Assembly (NCBI GenBank): GCA_028023455.1 | Contig: JAQFVV010000233.1 | Location: 1,322,501 to 1,386,500 of the forward strand | Length of the DNA stretch: 64,000 bases | Reading direction: 5' to 3' | From: Epiperipatus broadwayi | Lineage: Eukaryota; Onychophora; Udeonychophora; Euonychophora; Peripatidae | Shown here: positions 50,352 to 60,903 of the stretch, in pieces | Layout of the letters: each line of letters starts with the position of its first letter | How positions within the stretch are numbered: the first letter of the stretch is position 1 | Translations under genes and position numbers: made by a program | The notes under the pieces: model-generated | What the model saw: only the letters and a program-made list of their open reading frames with translations | What the model was told of the DNA's origin: nothing | Database searches by the model: none

Positions 50352-50710
50352 TGGAATTATAGTTAGAGATAGTGAATGCTACTCTGACGTTTATGTAAAC
50401 AGAACATACGCTTGATCGGTGTTTTTGGTAGAACGCCATTTGTGGACATAAATACAAGCGTTAGCAAGTTTTTTAACTTGCATTTTTGTTTATCATAAAT
50501 GTAACTTTGAGGTCTTTCTTGCAATGATATAGATTGCAGAGGCTTCTACTATGTGGTGATGCTGAACTGAGATCACCCATATAGCTATCTGGTTTGCTAT
50601 GCTGAGTTTGAAGACATTACATGTCTAAAAAATTCACGCTTGCAAGCTGAATAGAAATTGTTTCATAAACGCTCAGAGTTTGTATTTAGATCTAGTTTCT
50701 TTATTCCTGT

Positions 50711-50754
50711 CTTTCACTGACGATAGCAAATAGCTTGAAATCATGATCTGAAAG
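50711..50754 (+). ncRNA. Hammerhead ribozyme motif, direct unit 2
   Basis: Same sequence as unit 1 in the core, stems and cleavage site (C50748). It lies 17 bases before the N gap, so the ribozyme itself is complete in the assembly. Confidence 0.78.
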
Positions 50755-50770
50755 TGGAATTATAGTTAGA

Positions 50771-50795
50771 NNNNNNNNNNNNNNNNNNNNNNNNN
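50771..50795. other. Assembly gap, 25 N
   Basis: A run of 25 undetermined bases inside the tandem array. The neighbouring units show about 25-30 bases at this place (the GATAGTGAATGCTACTCTGACG region), so the gap size is plausible for one missing piece. Additional whole units could be collapsed here. Confidence 0.95.
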
Positions 50796-51119
50796 ATTTA
50801 TGTAAACAGAACATACGCTTGATCGGTGTTTTTGGTAGAACACCATCTGTGGACATAAATACAAGCGTTAGCAAGTTTTTTAACTTGCATTTTTGTTTAT
50901 CATAAATGTACCTTTGAGGTCTTTCTTGCAATGATATAGATTGCAGAGGCTTCTACTATGTGGTGATGCTGAACTGAGATCAGACCCATATAGCTATCTG
51001 GTTTGCTATGCTGAGTTTGAAGACATTACGTGTCTAAAAAATTCACGCTTGCAAGCTGAATAGAAATTGTTTCATAAACGCTCAGAGTTTGTATTTAGAT
51101 CTAGTTTCTTTATTCCTGT

Positions 51120-51163
51120 CTTTCACTGACGATAGCAAATAGCTTGAAATCATGATCTGAAAG
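51120..51163 (+). ncRNA. Hammerhead ribozyme motif, direct unit 3
   Basis: Identical in core and stems to units 1 and 2, with predicted cleavage after C51157. Confidence 0.78.
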
Positions 51164-51524
51164 TGGAATTATAGTTAGAGATAGTGAATGCTACTCTGAC
51201 GTTTATGTAAACAGAACATACGCTTGATCGGTGTTTTTGGTAGAACGCCATCTGTGGACATAAATACAAGCGTTAGCAAGTTTTTTAACTTGCATTTTTG
51301 TTTATCATAAATGTACCTTTGAGGTCTTTCTTGCAATGATATAGATTGCAGAGGCTTCTACTATGTGGTGATGCTGAACTGAGATCAGACCCATATAGCT
51401 ATCTGGTTTGCTATGCTGAGTTTGAAGACATTACGTGTCTAAAAAATTCACGCTTGCAAGCTGAATAGAAATTGTTTCATAAACACTCAGAGTTTGTATT
51501 TAGATCTAGTTTCTTTATTCCTGT

Positions 51525-51568
51525 CTTTCACTGACAATAGCAAATAGCTTGAAATCATGATCTGAAAG
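51525..51568 (+). ncRNA. Hammerhead ribozyme motif, direct unit 4, core mutated
   Basis: The layout is the same, but the core reads CTGACAA: the invariant G8, a catalytic base in the hammerhead mechanism, is replaced by A. Stem I, GAAA, stem III and the cleavage site remain. This last unit is probably inactive. Confidence 0.75.
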
Positions 51569-52106
51569 TGGAATTATAGTTAGAGATAGTGAATGCTACT
51601 CTGACGTTTATGTAAACAGAACATACGCTTGATCGGTGTTTTTGGTTGAACGCCATCTGTGGACATAAATACAAGCGTTAGCAAGTTTTTTAACTTGCAT
51701 TTTTGTTTATCATATATATATATATATATTAATTTTATACTTTAAATATAGTTGTTATGACAATAGCGGGGGGGGGAATAGATCAATATCTAGTGAAATT
51801 AATAATTGATTTAATTTGGTTATCTATGCCATTATTTATTTTAAAGGTTATGTTTTTATCAAATATTGTTATATAATTAAAATCAATAGACATGATTAAT
51901 GATTTCATGAAATGTATCATAAAAGTAGTTGACAATATGTATATTATGAAGAGGACATAGGTTGTTGTTTAAATATACAATATTGAAAACGAGAAACAAT
52001 GATATTTTAACTGTATTTTTATATTGGACTATTTCCATCATCTAATATGTGTGTTGAATGTCTTTAGAAAAGTTTAATTTTTAGTTAAATATTCCAAATG
52101 CATTCA

Positions 52107-52199
52107 ACTGTTAGTAATATCACAGCAAACAAATGTTAATAATATCACAGCAAACAGGTTAATATATGCACTAACTGTTAGTAATATCACAGCAAACAT
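52107..52199. repeat. Short tandem repeat of an AATATCACAGCAAACA motif
   Basis: Three copies of a roughly 22-base motif containing TAATATCACAGCAAACA occur here and are absent from the corresponding place in the 3' LTR (near 59130). It is an expansion specific to the 5' LTR. Confidence 0.85.
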
Positions 52200-53925
52200 G
52201 ATATTTTAAATTTGATCTTCTGCTTTATAATGAACAATCTAAGATAATCAGACTGAATTATAAGTAATTTTAGTTTGTAATTTGTAAAAACAATTAGTTA
52301 TAAAAAAGATATCAAACAAATATAAGTTAGAAATATGAAGATAATAATTAAATTGTTAGATAAAGCAGAGGTAGATAGTTTATTTAGAATACACCAAAGG
52401 ATGGTCTATTAATATTTAACTGAATCTCATAAATTGTAGATTAAAACGATTGCAGGGATTTAATAGTACACAATATAATATTATTATTGGTTATATTTTA
52501 GTATATATCTGTTGAAAATAAAACTATAGGAAGATGAAATTTGAGATTGAAAACTAATTGATGATTTTATAATTATTATCGTAATATCTTCTTAGAATAA
52601 AATAAATAAGAATCAAAAGATGAATAGCAGGGTATCTAAAAATACCCAAAAAATGATATTTCTCCTTATTATAATCAGATTATTGTATTGAACGAAGAAT
52701 ACAATTGCTATTATGTCCCATTTTGTCTTTCTAATTTAAAGTCTAACTTATAATGGTTGATAAATGTAAAAAAAAAAGGGGAAGAATGATGATCTAAGGG
52801 AAACACGTGTTTTGTGATATATATAAATATGTAAAGGTAAATATCACAACAGCACCATATTATATGAAAAGATAATATATATATATTATTATAAATATCT
52901 AAAAAATAAAAAAATGAATGGAAAATTTTCAATTGTTTATCCTGTTATTATATTATATTGATATATAATTTTATTATTATTGTTATTTTAAATTACCTGT
53001 TGGTTAAAATATATATTATAATATCTTGTAAATAATATGATTAAAGTTGTTGTTTTGAAAGTAAACTTGAGTTTTAAATGTTGCATTTTTTTCTCAGAGT
53101 CATTGTCACTATTTCACATGAACTCAAAGTATATGGTTTGAGATTGAAATAAAAAATTAATCCAGTTTACAACAAAAAAGATTTTAACTCACTGTAATCT
53201 GTCTTAATCACATAAGTCATTGATAATATTGCAAATTATTAAAGTATGCTTATTGGTAAGGAATTAAATTATGAGTTACTTATTATTGAAAGTATCACAT
53301 ATAGTTACAATTTAGATAATATTAGTTTAAGAATAAGTATTAGGGACATAAATATAAAGTACTAGTACAATTTTAATTATAGATTCAAGTTATAAGTCTT
53401 TTCTTTAGTGACACTGCCTATAGAGTTCAGTAAAATCCCTATTGACATTTTATAGATGGATTAAATAACTAATTAAAAATCAATGATTATCCTGAGATCT
53501 CTGTAGTATAAAATTATTATTATGATTATTGCTAATTTTAATCCTATAGAAGTAATAATAATATCATTAAATATACAATAACATGATAGTATAATTTCTT
53601 CATTAGTTAATTAAATTTACTAATTATAGATTTTTATTATAGTCATTTAATCATGATTGTTATTCATGAGAGTATGTAGATACTAAACAAGGAGGAGTGT
53701 CTAGGTATTCTCATGCCATTAAATAAATACTTTAGTATTTATTTAATGTTAAAGAGTATGCAATCTTGATGATAGAATAGGAGACTCACACAATTGTTAA
53801 TATTGACCAAAGATAATTGAGAAAATGGTAAGAGTGTTAAATGACACCTAGATAAATTTATAGGATAGCCGAATATAGGGACTTGGTATGTCATCTAGGT
53901 GTCATCATCTTATTGGCAGAGTATA

Positions 53926-54429
53926 ATATTACACACCCTTTTGGTGTCCATATGCATGGCTGGATTAGTAAACTAATCATTGATTATCATGATTGATTTC
54001 CATAGGAAAATGTCTTATCCATTAATTGAATTATTAAATATAATTGTTAAAATTAAAAATTTGATTTTGTTAAAATATTAATTAAAGGCTAGTGTAATAT
54101 GGCTTTGTGATCAGTAGGAAAATGTTAAATGGATTGGTATAGTTCATGCATTAACAATGGATGTTGTGGTTGTGATAGTAGGAAAAGAAAATATGCAACT
54201 TGTTTGTAGGAATTTTAATAGTATTGTAAATAAATAATAACAAATATTATTTATAGGAGTTAATAATAAAGAGATGAAAATTGAAATATAATTGATTTAA
54301 TAAGTTGTTTAAGAGAATTATTGAGTGTTAAAATAGCCTAGTAGAGATTATTTTTCATGAAGTTGAATTAATTCATATTTTAAAAAGTTAATATAGCATG
54401 CTAGTGAAAAACTTTATCATAAGTAGAAT
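53926..54429. other. Leader of the LTR retrotransposon
   Basis: Non-coding sequence between the 5' LTR and the first gag-like codons. Contains TGGTGTCC at 53942, a possible tRNA primer-binding site, since sites complementary to tRNA 3' ends start with TGG. Confidence 0.35.
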
Positions 54430-56456
54430 CGGAAAAAAAAACAAGAAAATAGTTGTTTTGTTCAAGAACAAGATCTTAAGGAGATGTTAGAGGTGGAAAT
54501 AAGAATGGAAAAAGAAAAGGTGAATCTTAAGGAAGATAGGGAAATAAAAAAAGGTCTTCAATGTAAAGTGATAGAAGAAAAGAAAGTTGGTGAGGTTGCA
54601 GAAAAGCAAAATTTTGGCATTTATAATGAAAATGAAGAAAGAAGAAAATAGTAAATCTTTAGAAGAAGATTTAAATAAAAAGTTAAAAGAAACTAGTAAA
54701 TATTTCAGTGAAAAGTTAGAAGAAAATAATAAATCTTTAAGAGAAGATAATAAATCTTTGAATGAAAAATTAGAAGAAACTAGTAAAATGGAAGAAAGTA
54801 ATAAATCTTAAAATGAAAAATGACAAGAAAATAATGAACTGCTGTGAAAAGTTAGAATTCATGAATAAAAATATAGTAGAAAATCAACAAGCCATTAAGT
54901 TTATAAAGAGAGATTTAGAAAAAAAATTTGAGTTAAATAAAAAGTTCACAACAGAAGAAAAAGTTATGGTTGAAGTAAAAGAGAAAATAGATAAAAAATT
55001 AGAGGGATAAATTCATAAAAATGTTCAAGCTCTCCAAGTTCAGATTGAAGAAGTTATCAAAAAATGTACAGTTAATAAAGATGAAATCAATAAAAAAGTA
55101 TAGCATTTAGATGGAGCTTTAGGCAGTGGCATTAAAAGTATTAAGAATCAAATGGAATTAATGAAAAGCAAATTTGAATTTATAAAAACAGAAGTAGAAG
55201 AAGAAATCAATTAAAGCACTCTAGAATTTAAAAAAGAGTTGGAGATAGGAATAGAGAAAAAAAATACAGGATATAAGATCTAATAAAATTGAGGATCAAA
55301 GGTATTGATCTAAAGTGAGAGAAAAGTTTAAGAAGTTAGAGAAATACTTAATAGAACAAGTAGAGAAAAATAAAGAAATAAGTGAAAAGAATAATAGTCA
55401 AAGAGAGATGAGTAATATAAACATTGATCAATTCAGAGAGGAGCAAAAGAAGTATATAGATAGTTTCTTTAATAAAATAAAATTGGATGGTTTAATATCA
55501 GACATTTATTCTAAAATTAAAATGATTCAAGTGAATAATCATGATGATTGAAAAATTTAAAAGATTTAGAAAGAGAATAGTATAATCAAATTTTACAAAA
55601 TGGATTTGGTAATGAAAGCTGGGATAAAATAGAATGTAGAAAGGATGTTATAAGTAACTATATAGGGAAGTTAAGTATGTGCCAGGAAGCCAAACATGTT
55701 AAAAGTTGCCAATCAGTTGAAGAAAAATTAGATAAGGAGAATTCCATGGATGTAAGGTTTATGAAAATAAAACCAATGAAAAAGGATGACACAAAAAATC
55801 ATTGAAAATCTCTATATTTAGGGAAGTTGTATTCTCTGTGCCCCATTCTCAAGGGAAAAATTGATCCTTTCTAATAATTTGTTATATGTTGATGCAAAAG
55901 ATTGGTGGTGGTCATTAGTTAAAAAACCTGGTACATATGGAGATTTCAAATACATAGTATTAATTAGTTTTGGAATATCTGATCCACTAGATTATCTCAG
56001 ATATCAGGTGATGTCAGAAAAGTATACTATTTATAAATGTAGTTATGGGAAGTTTGCCCATAATCAACTCTTACTTTTTGTTTATTGGAAATTCAAATGG
56101 TAACATTCAGTAGGCAAAATCTACCATATTTAAGTGAACAAATACTAAGTCTAGTTGATAAGTATACTAGTAAAGAGATTATTAAATTGTTAGACATATT
56201 ACAAGTCTAATTGATAAATATCAATGCTGATAAGATAGCTAAAGATATTCAAGATAAAATGAATTACCATGTTAATGATATAGAATGTGAAGTTAAGATA
56301 CTTCATAAAATTATGGAAAAAAAGCAATATTTTGATATAGAAATGGAAATTGCCTTGAAGTTAAGTCAGCCTCTAATTTGGAATAGTCAGTTAACCATAA
56401 ATGAAGTTTCTGCTATTTTAGAGAGAAGGGGATGCAAATTTATAAATAAATGAAAT
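54430..56456 (+). pseudogene. gag-like gene of the LTR retrotransposon, frameshifted
   Basis: The first 1.1 kb encodes a lysine and glutamate-rich coiled coil with short internal repeats such as EENNKSLREDNKSLNEKLEE. It is broken by frameshifts at about 54811, 55010 and 55315. At 55861-56103 follows a different, globular-looking part with AKDWWWSLVKKPGTYGDFKY and later DPLDYLRYQVMSEKY. The A-x-x-WW-x-x-L spacing before a TYxxF block recalls the capsid domain of Ty3/gypsy-type gag. Another frame, 56211-56453, continues with EIALKLSQPLIWNSQLT. No zinc knuckle is seen. The long N-terminal coiled coil is unusual for gag. With no pol behind it, this element would need enzymes in trans. Confidence 0.55.
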
Positions 56457-56817
56457 TAAATTTAGAGAGGTCTTTGGTTATGTGTTCCTTACAAAATTGT
56501 AAAACAAGTTGGAGAAAATGCTTATTTGCTTTCAACTTCAGAAGATATTAGGGGAACATATAATGCATGAAGTCTCATTTCCTATTCTGTCAAAATATAA
56601 AGCAGAAACAGTCAAAATTAATATAAGAAGGATTAGTGATTTAAATATTGTGACATTTTAGAGTTTGTGAGTGTTCAAAAGGCAAATCAACAGACATAAT
56701 ATTAGATTTTAAGAGAAAAATAATTTTGTTTGTTTGATTGTTATAGGTAGAAAAACAGTACAGATCAATATAAAGAATTTTTTTTAGAGTTAAGCATTAT
56801 AAAGTTTAAAATTAAAT

Positions 56818-56831
56818 GAAGAGAAGGGAAG
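56818..56831 (+). promoter_or_regulatory. Polypurine tract of the LTR retrotransposon
   Basis: GAAGAGAAGGGAAG, all purine, is followed by one T and then by the TGTG start of the 3' LTR. In LTR retrotransposons such a tract primes plus-strand DNA synthesis, and its position sets the LTR border. Confidence 0.75.
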
Positions 56832-56832
56832 T

Positions 56833-59800
56833 TGTGCCCTTTATATTGGTACACCCCACATAAAAAAAGTGGGAATAAAATTTTGAGATGTATAATTTTA
56901 AATTTTATTAAATCAAAAAGATAGGTGCTTATTAAGCTAGGAAATGTAATTATCATTTTAGTTATCATAAGGTTTGAACTTAGGCTTAGTCAATTTGAAG
57001 TCATACAAAACATATAAATGCTGGGTAAAATAGTTGGTTACAAATGTACATAAAAGATGAAATAATAAACTATAAATTTATTATAGTTACAAATAAGTAA
57101 ACATTTGATAGCACTTAAAATTATAGTAAAGTTCAAATCTAATCTTCTAAACAAATATGTGTTATATAGACAAATAATTATTACGTACACGTCTAATATA
57201 ATAAAAGCAATTCTTATTTCCAGATAAATCTTAAATTATGTTTAAAAAATAAATAACTAAGATATTCATTTTACAAATTTCATGAGTAAAAATCATAAAA
57301 GTAATATCAAAGCTTATTCCTATGAAAAAAAACCCCAAAATGATCTAAATCAATATAAAGTAAATTGTATTCTATTCAGTTTTACAAGATATTATTTTTA
57401 TTGAGAAATATTTTAAACAGAAAATATTTTTTTTAAATATAGATCAAATACTAACAACTCATTAAATATAGAATCAAAGAAGTGGGAAAAAGCAACCAAT
57501 AAACAGCCTGCAAACAATTGTTAAGAAAAATTGAGGGAATATTAAATAGGAAAAAAAAAAGTTTGCAATAAATTTACTTAAATATTATTATTATTTGGAA
57601 AAAAAAAGTAATGGATTTTATCTACATAATAATTTAAATGATATAGATTATAAAACTTCATTAAAATGCAAGAGCAAATTAAATAGATCTCTACAGGCAA
57701 CTCAATAATTAATGGTTCTTAGAAAATTTATTGAAATTGTTATATGGAAAAAAATAATATAAAATGAAGAGGAAAAATTGTCCGTATACCCACATTGTGA
57801 CCAAAGAAAAAACTCACTAAAGGGAAACCTTGGGAATACTGTATATACATTGGATTTAATTGCTAAACTAGTTAAAATATTCATGTGTCATATGAGTCAA
57901 AATAATTGGACAAGATCAAGTTATCAGCCAGGGATAAATAAAAGGCAAATTATTTCTGACAGAGATAAGTATGCATTTTTAAAATTTTCTAGGACTAAAG
58001 TAGTAATAGATAATAACAGAACTAGGTGTGAATGGAAAAGTATACATCATATTCAAAGATAAATCTTAAAGCATGTTTGAATAAAATTTTAATTGAAGAA
58101 ATGATTAAAACTGAACAGTACTAATTTTAATATTACTTTTATGTAAAGTTAAAAAAATAATTATACTAAGTTTTATATAGATTATATGATGATTATATTT
58201 ATATGTGTACGGAATAACAACAGTCTGCTAGCATGAATGAAATCATTTATAATCTGGAATTGAAAAAGAAAGATAAGTGTAAGAGAGTAAAACCATCCCA
58301 GAAAATATTTAATAATAAGTAAATATGCATGGAGAATAAATTATTGAATAACGGATGAAATAAACTTTAGTGCATTAGGAAATATAAAACACCTGTGAAA
58401 AGTAATTTATTCTACTGTTAAAAGAAAATAGGAAATGCTTTTTTTTTAATAATAATAGTAACGAAAAATAAGCAAGGAATCAATCAAATGCTAAATCATT
58501 TATTACTAGCACAAGGAGTATTTATATCAAATGTATAAGACAAGTTGCAGATCTTTAATTACTAAAGGAAAATAAAAAAAATTGCTTCATTGTCAATAAC
58601 CTGACTTGTGTAAATTTTGATAATTGTAATAATCTTCAGATGAGAACAAATGGAGCAAAAATGATTGTAATATTAACATGCAACTAGTGGAGGGTTTGAA
58701 ATGAAATGTTTGAAGAAAAGTGATAATAATATTGATGTGCAACCAGTCTGAATCCTGTGGAACGATTGTAATGCCAGTAAAAGTTAAAGTTTTTTTTTTG
58801 TTGTTTAGTTTGTTTAGGAACTTATATATATAAAAAAAAAGCTTGCAACATCACATTTGGATATATATTATTTCTATACTTTAAATATAGTTGTTATGAT
58901 AATAGGGAGGGAAATCAATCAATAGCTAGTGAAATTAATATTTTGTTTAATTTGGTTATCTATGTCATTATTTATTTTAAAAGTTATGTTTTTATCAAAT
59001 ATTGTTATATAATTAAAATCAATAGATATGATTTAATGAAATATATCTTAAAAGTAGTTGACAGTATTTATATTATGAAGAGGACATAGGTTGTTGTTTA
59101 AATATACAATATTGAAAATGAGAAACAATGATATATTAAATTTGATATTCTGTTTTATGATGAACAATCTAAGATAATCGGACTGAATTATAAGTAATTT
59201 TAGTTTGTAATTTGTAGAAACAATCAGTTATAAGAAAGTCATCAAACAAATATAAGTTAGAAATATGAAGGTAATAATTATGTTGTTAGATAAAGCAGAG
59301 ATAGGTAGTTTATTTAGAATACACCAAAGGATGGTCTATTCATATTTAACTGAATCTCATAAATTGTAGATTAAAACTATTGCAGGGAGATATAAGGGTT
59401 CAGATTTAATATTGCACAGTATAAAATTCTTATTGGTTGTATTTTAGTTTATATATGTTGAAAATAAAACTATAGAAAGATGGAGTTTGAGATCAAAAAA
59501 CTAATTAATTTTATAATTATTATCTTAATATCTTCTTAGAATAAAATAAAAAAATAAATAAGGATCAAAAGATGAATATCATGATATCTAAAAATATCCA
59601 AAAAGTGACATTTCGCTGTATTATAATAAGATTATTATATTGAAGCAAGAATACAATAGTTATTATATTCCATTTTGTCTTTCTAATTTAACTCCTAACT
59701 TATAATGGTTGATAAGTGTAAAAAGAAGGGGAAGAATGATGATCTAAGGGAAACATCTAGTTTATGATATATATAAAAAAAATATGTAAAGGTAAATATC

Positions 59801-60903
59801 ACAACAGCACCATATTATATGAAAAGGTAATTTTTTTATTGTAAATATCTAAAAGATAAAAAAAAGGAATGAAAATTTTTTAATTGTTTATCGTGTTATT
59901 ATATTATATTCGTATATAATTTTATTACTATTGTTATTTTAAATTACCTGTTGGTTAAAATATATATTATAATATCTTGTAAATAATATGATTAAAGTTG
60001 TTGTTTTGAAAGTAAACTTGAGTATTAAATGTTGCATTTCTTTTGTGAGAGTCATTATCACTACATCACATGAACTTCATATGTACAGTTTGAGATTGAA
60101 ATAAAAAATTAATCCAGTTTAGAACAATATAAGTCAATTAACACATCTCTTAAAAGAGATTTTAACTTACTGTAAGCTGTCTTGATCACATAAGTCATTG
60201 ATAATATTGCAAAATATTAAAGTGTGCTTATTTATAAGGAATTAAATTATGAATTACTTATTATTGAAAGTATCACATATAATTACAATTTAGATAACAA
60301 TATTAGTTTAAGAATAAGTATTAGGGACATAAATAAAAAATAGTAGTACAATTTTAATTATAGATTCAGATTATAAGTCTTTTCTTCAGTGACACTGCCT
60401 ATAGAGTTCAGTAAAATCCTTCTTGATATTTTATAGGTGGATTAAATAACTAATTAAAAATTCATGATTATCCCTGAGATCTCCTTATTATAAAATTATT
60501 ATTATGATTATTGCTAATCATAATCCTATAGAATAATAATATCATTCAATATACATTAACAAGATAGTATAATTTCTTCATTATTTTATGAAAGTTAATA
60601 ATTATAGATGTTTTATTATAGCCATTCAGTCATGATTGTTAGCCATGAGACTATGTAGATAATAAATAAAAAAGAGTATCTAGGTATTCTCATGCCATTG
60701 GATAAATACCTTAGTATTTAATTAATGTTAAGGGTATGCAATCTTGTTGATAATATAGGAGAATCTCACGATTGTTAATATTGACCAAAGATAATTGAAA
60801 AAATGGTAAAAAGTCTTAAATGACACCTAGATAAAGTCATAGGATAGCCTGATGTAGGACTTGGCATATCTTTTAGGGATCATCATTTTATTGACAGGGT
60901 ACA
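56833..60903 (+). repeat. 3' LTR of the large retrotransposon, uninterrupted
   Basis: About 4,071 bp, beginning TGTGCCC and ending near GGGTACA, where a TA microsatellite follows; the exact end could lie up to 8 bases further right. It aligns with the three blocks of the 5' LTR and shows the empty sites of both large insertions there. Differences between the two LTRs are frequent (substitutions and small indels), so integration is not very recent. Confidence 0.8.
57778..58062 (+). CDS. 94-codon reading frame within the 3' LTR, unknown
   Basis: Counterpart of the frame in the 5' LTR. The N-terminal 20 codons differ because an upstream start here runs into a stop after a few codons. The C-terminal part keeps TLDLIAKLVK, NNWTRSSYQ and IISDRDKYAFLK. 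No domain is recognised. Confidence 0.22.
   Translation: MSVYPHCDQRKNSLKGNLGNTVYTLDLIAKLVKIFMCHMSQNNWTRSSYQPGINKRQIISDRDKYAFLKFSRTKVVIDNNRTRCEWKSIHHIQR

Larger units (their letters stand above)
49916..51712 (+). mobile_element. Retrozyme-like tandem array, about 406-bp units, with one inverted unit
   Basis: The array consists of one partial unit in inverted orientation (49916 to about 50251) followed by direct head-to-tail copies to 51712. Each unit contains a hammerhead motif. Predicted cleavage sites in the direct copies lie at 50345, 50748, 51157 and 51562, a spacing of 403-409. Each unit also has a GCAAGTT-TTTT-AACTTGC hairpin (for example 50464-50481 and 51681-51698). The array sits at a TA tract within the 5' LTR, and the 3' LTR lacks it. 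High similarity between units indicates recent amplification or homogenisation. A 25-base run of N lies inside. Head-to-tail non-coding units with one type I hammerhead each fit animal retrozymes. No protein is encoded. Confidence 0.8.
45905..53925 (+). repeat. 5' LTR of the large retrotransposon, interrupted by later insertions
   Basis: Matches the 3' LTR in three blocks: 45905-46243, 48147 to about 49915, and about 51713-53925. The gaps are a solo-LTR-like insert and a hammerhead array, neither present in the 3' LTR. A smaller extra stretch, about 52000-52195, includes short tandem repeats. The first base of the TG start is mutated to A. Without insertions it is about 4.1 kb. Confidence 0.8.
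45905..60903 (+). mobile_element. LTR retrotransposon with roughly 4-kb LTRs, non-autonomous remnant
   Basis: Two long direct repeats, 45905-53925 (with later insertions) and 56833-60903, flank a 2.9-kb interior. The second repeat begins TGTGCCC immediately after the purine tract GAAGAGAAGGGAAG at 56818-56831, which fits a polypurine tract and defines the LTR start. The interior holds gag-like pieces on the plus strand, and I see no protease, RT, RNase H or integrase. A candidate primer-binding site TGGTGTCC is at 53942. It lies about 16 bases beyond the LTR end I chose, so either the end or the site is uncertain. The element is flanked by TA repeats on both sides, so the target duplication cannot be read. 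LTRs this long with no pol recall the large non-autonomous LTR elements known from plants. Confidence 0.75.

Noticed and set aside
50701-50931. 76-codon minus-strand frame across the N gap
   Set aside because: It runs through undetermined bases and over a hammerhead repeat unit. The equivalent frame is not kept in the neighbouring units.
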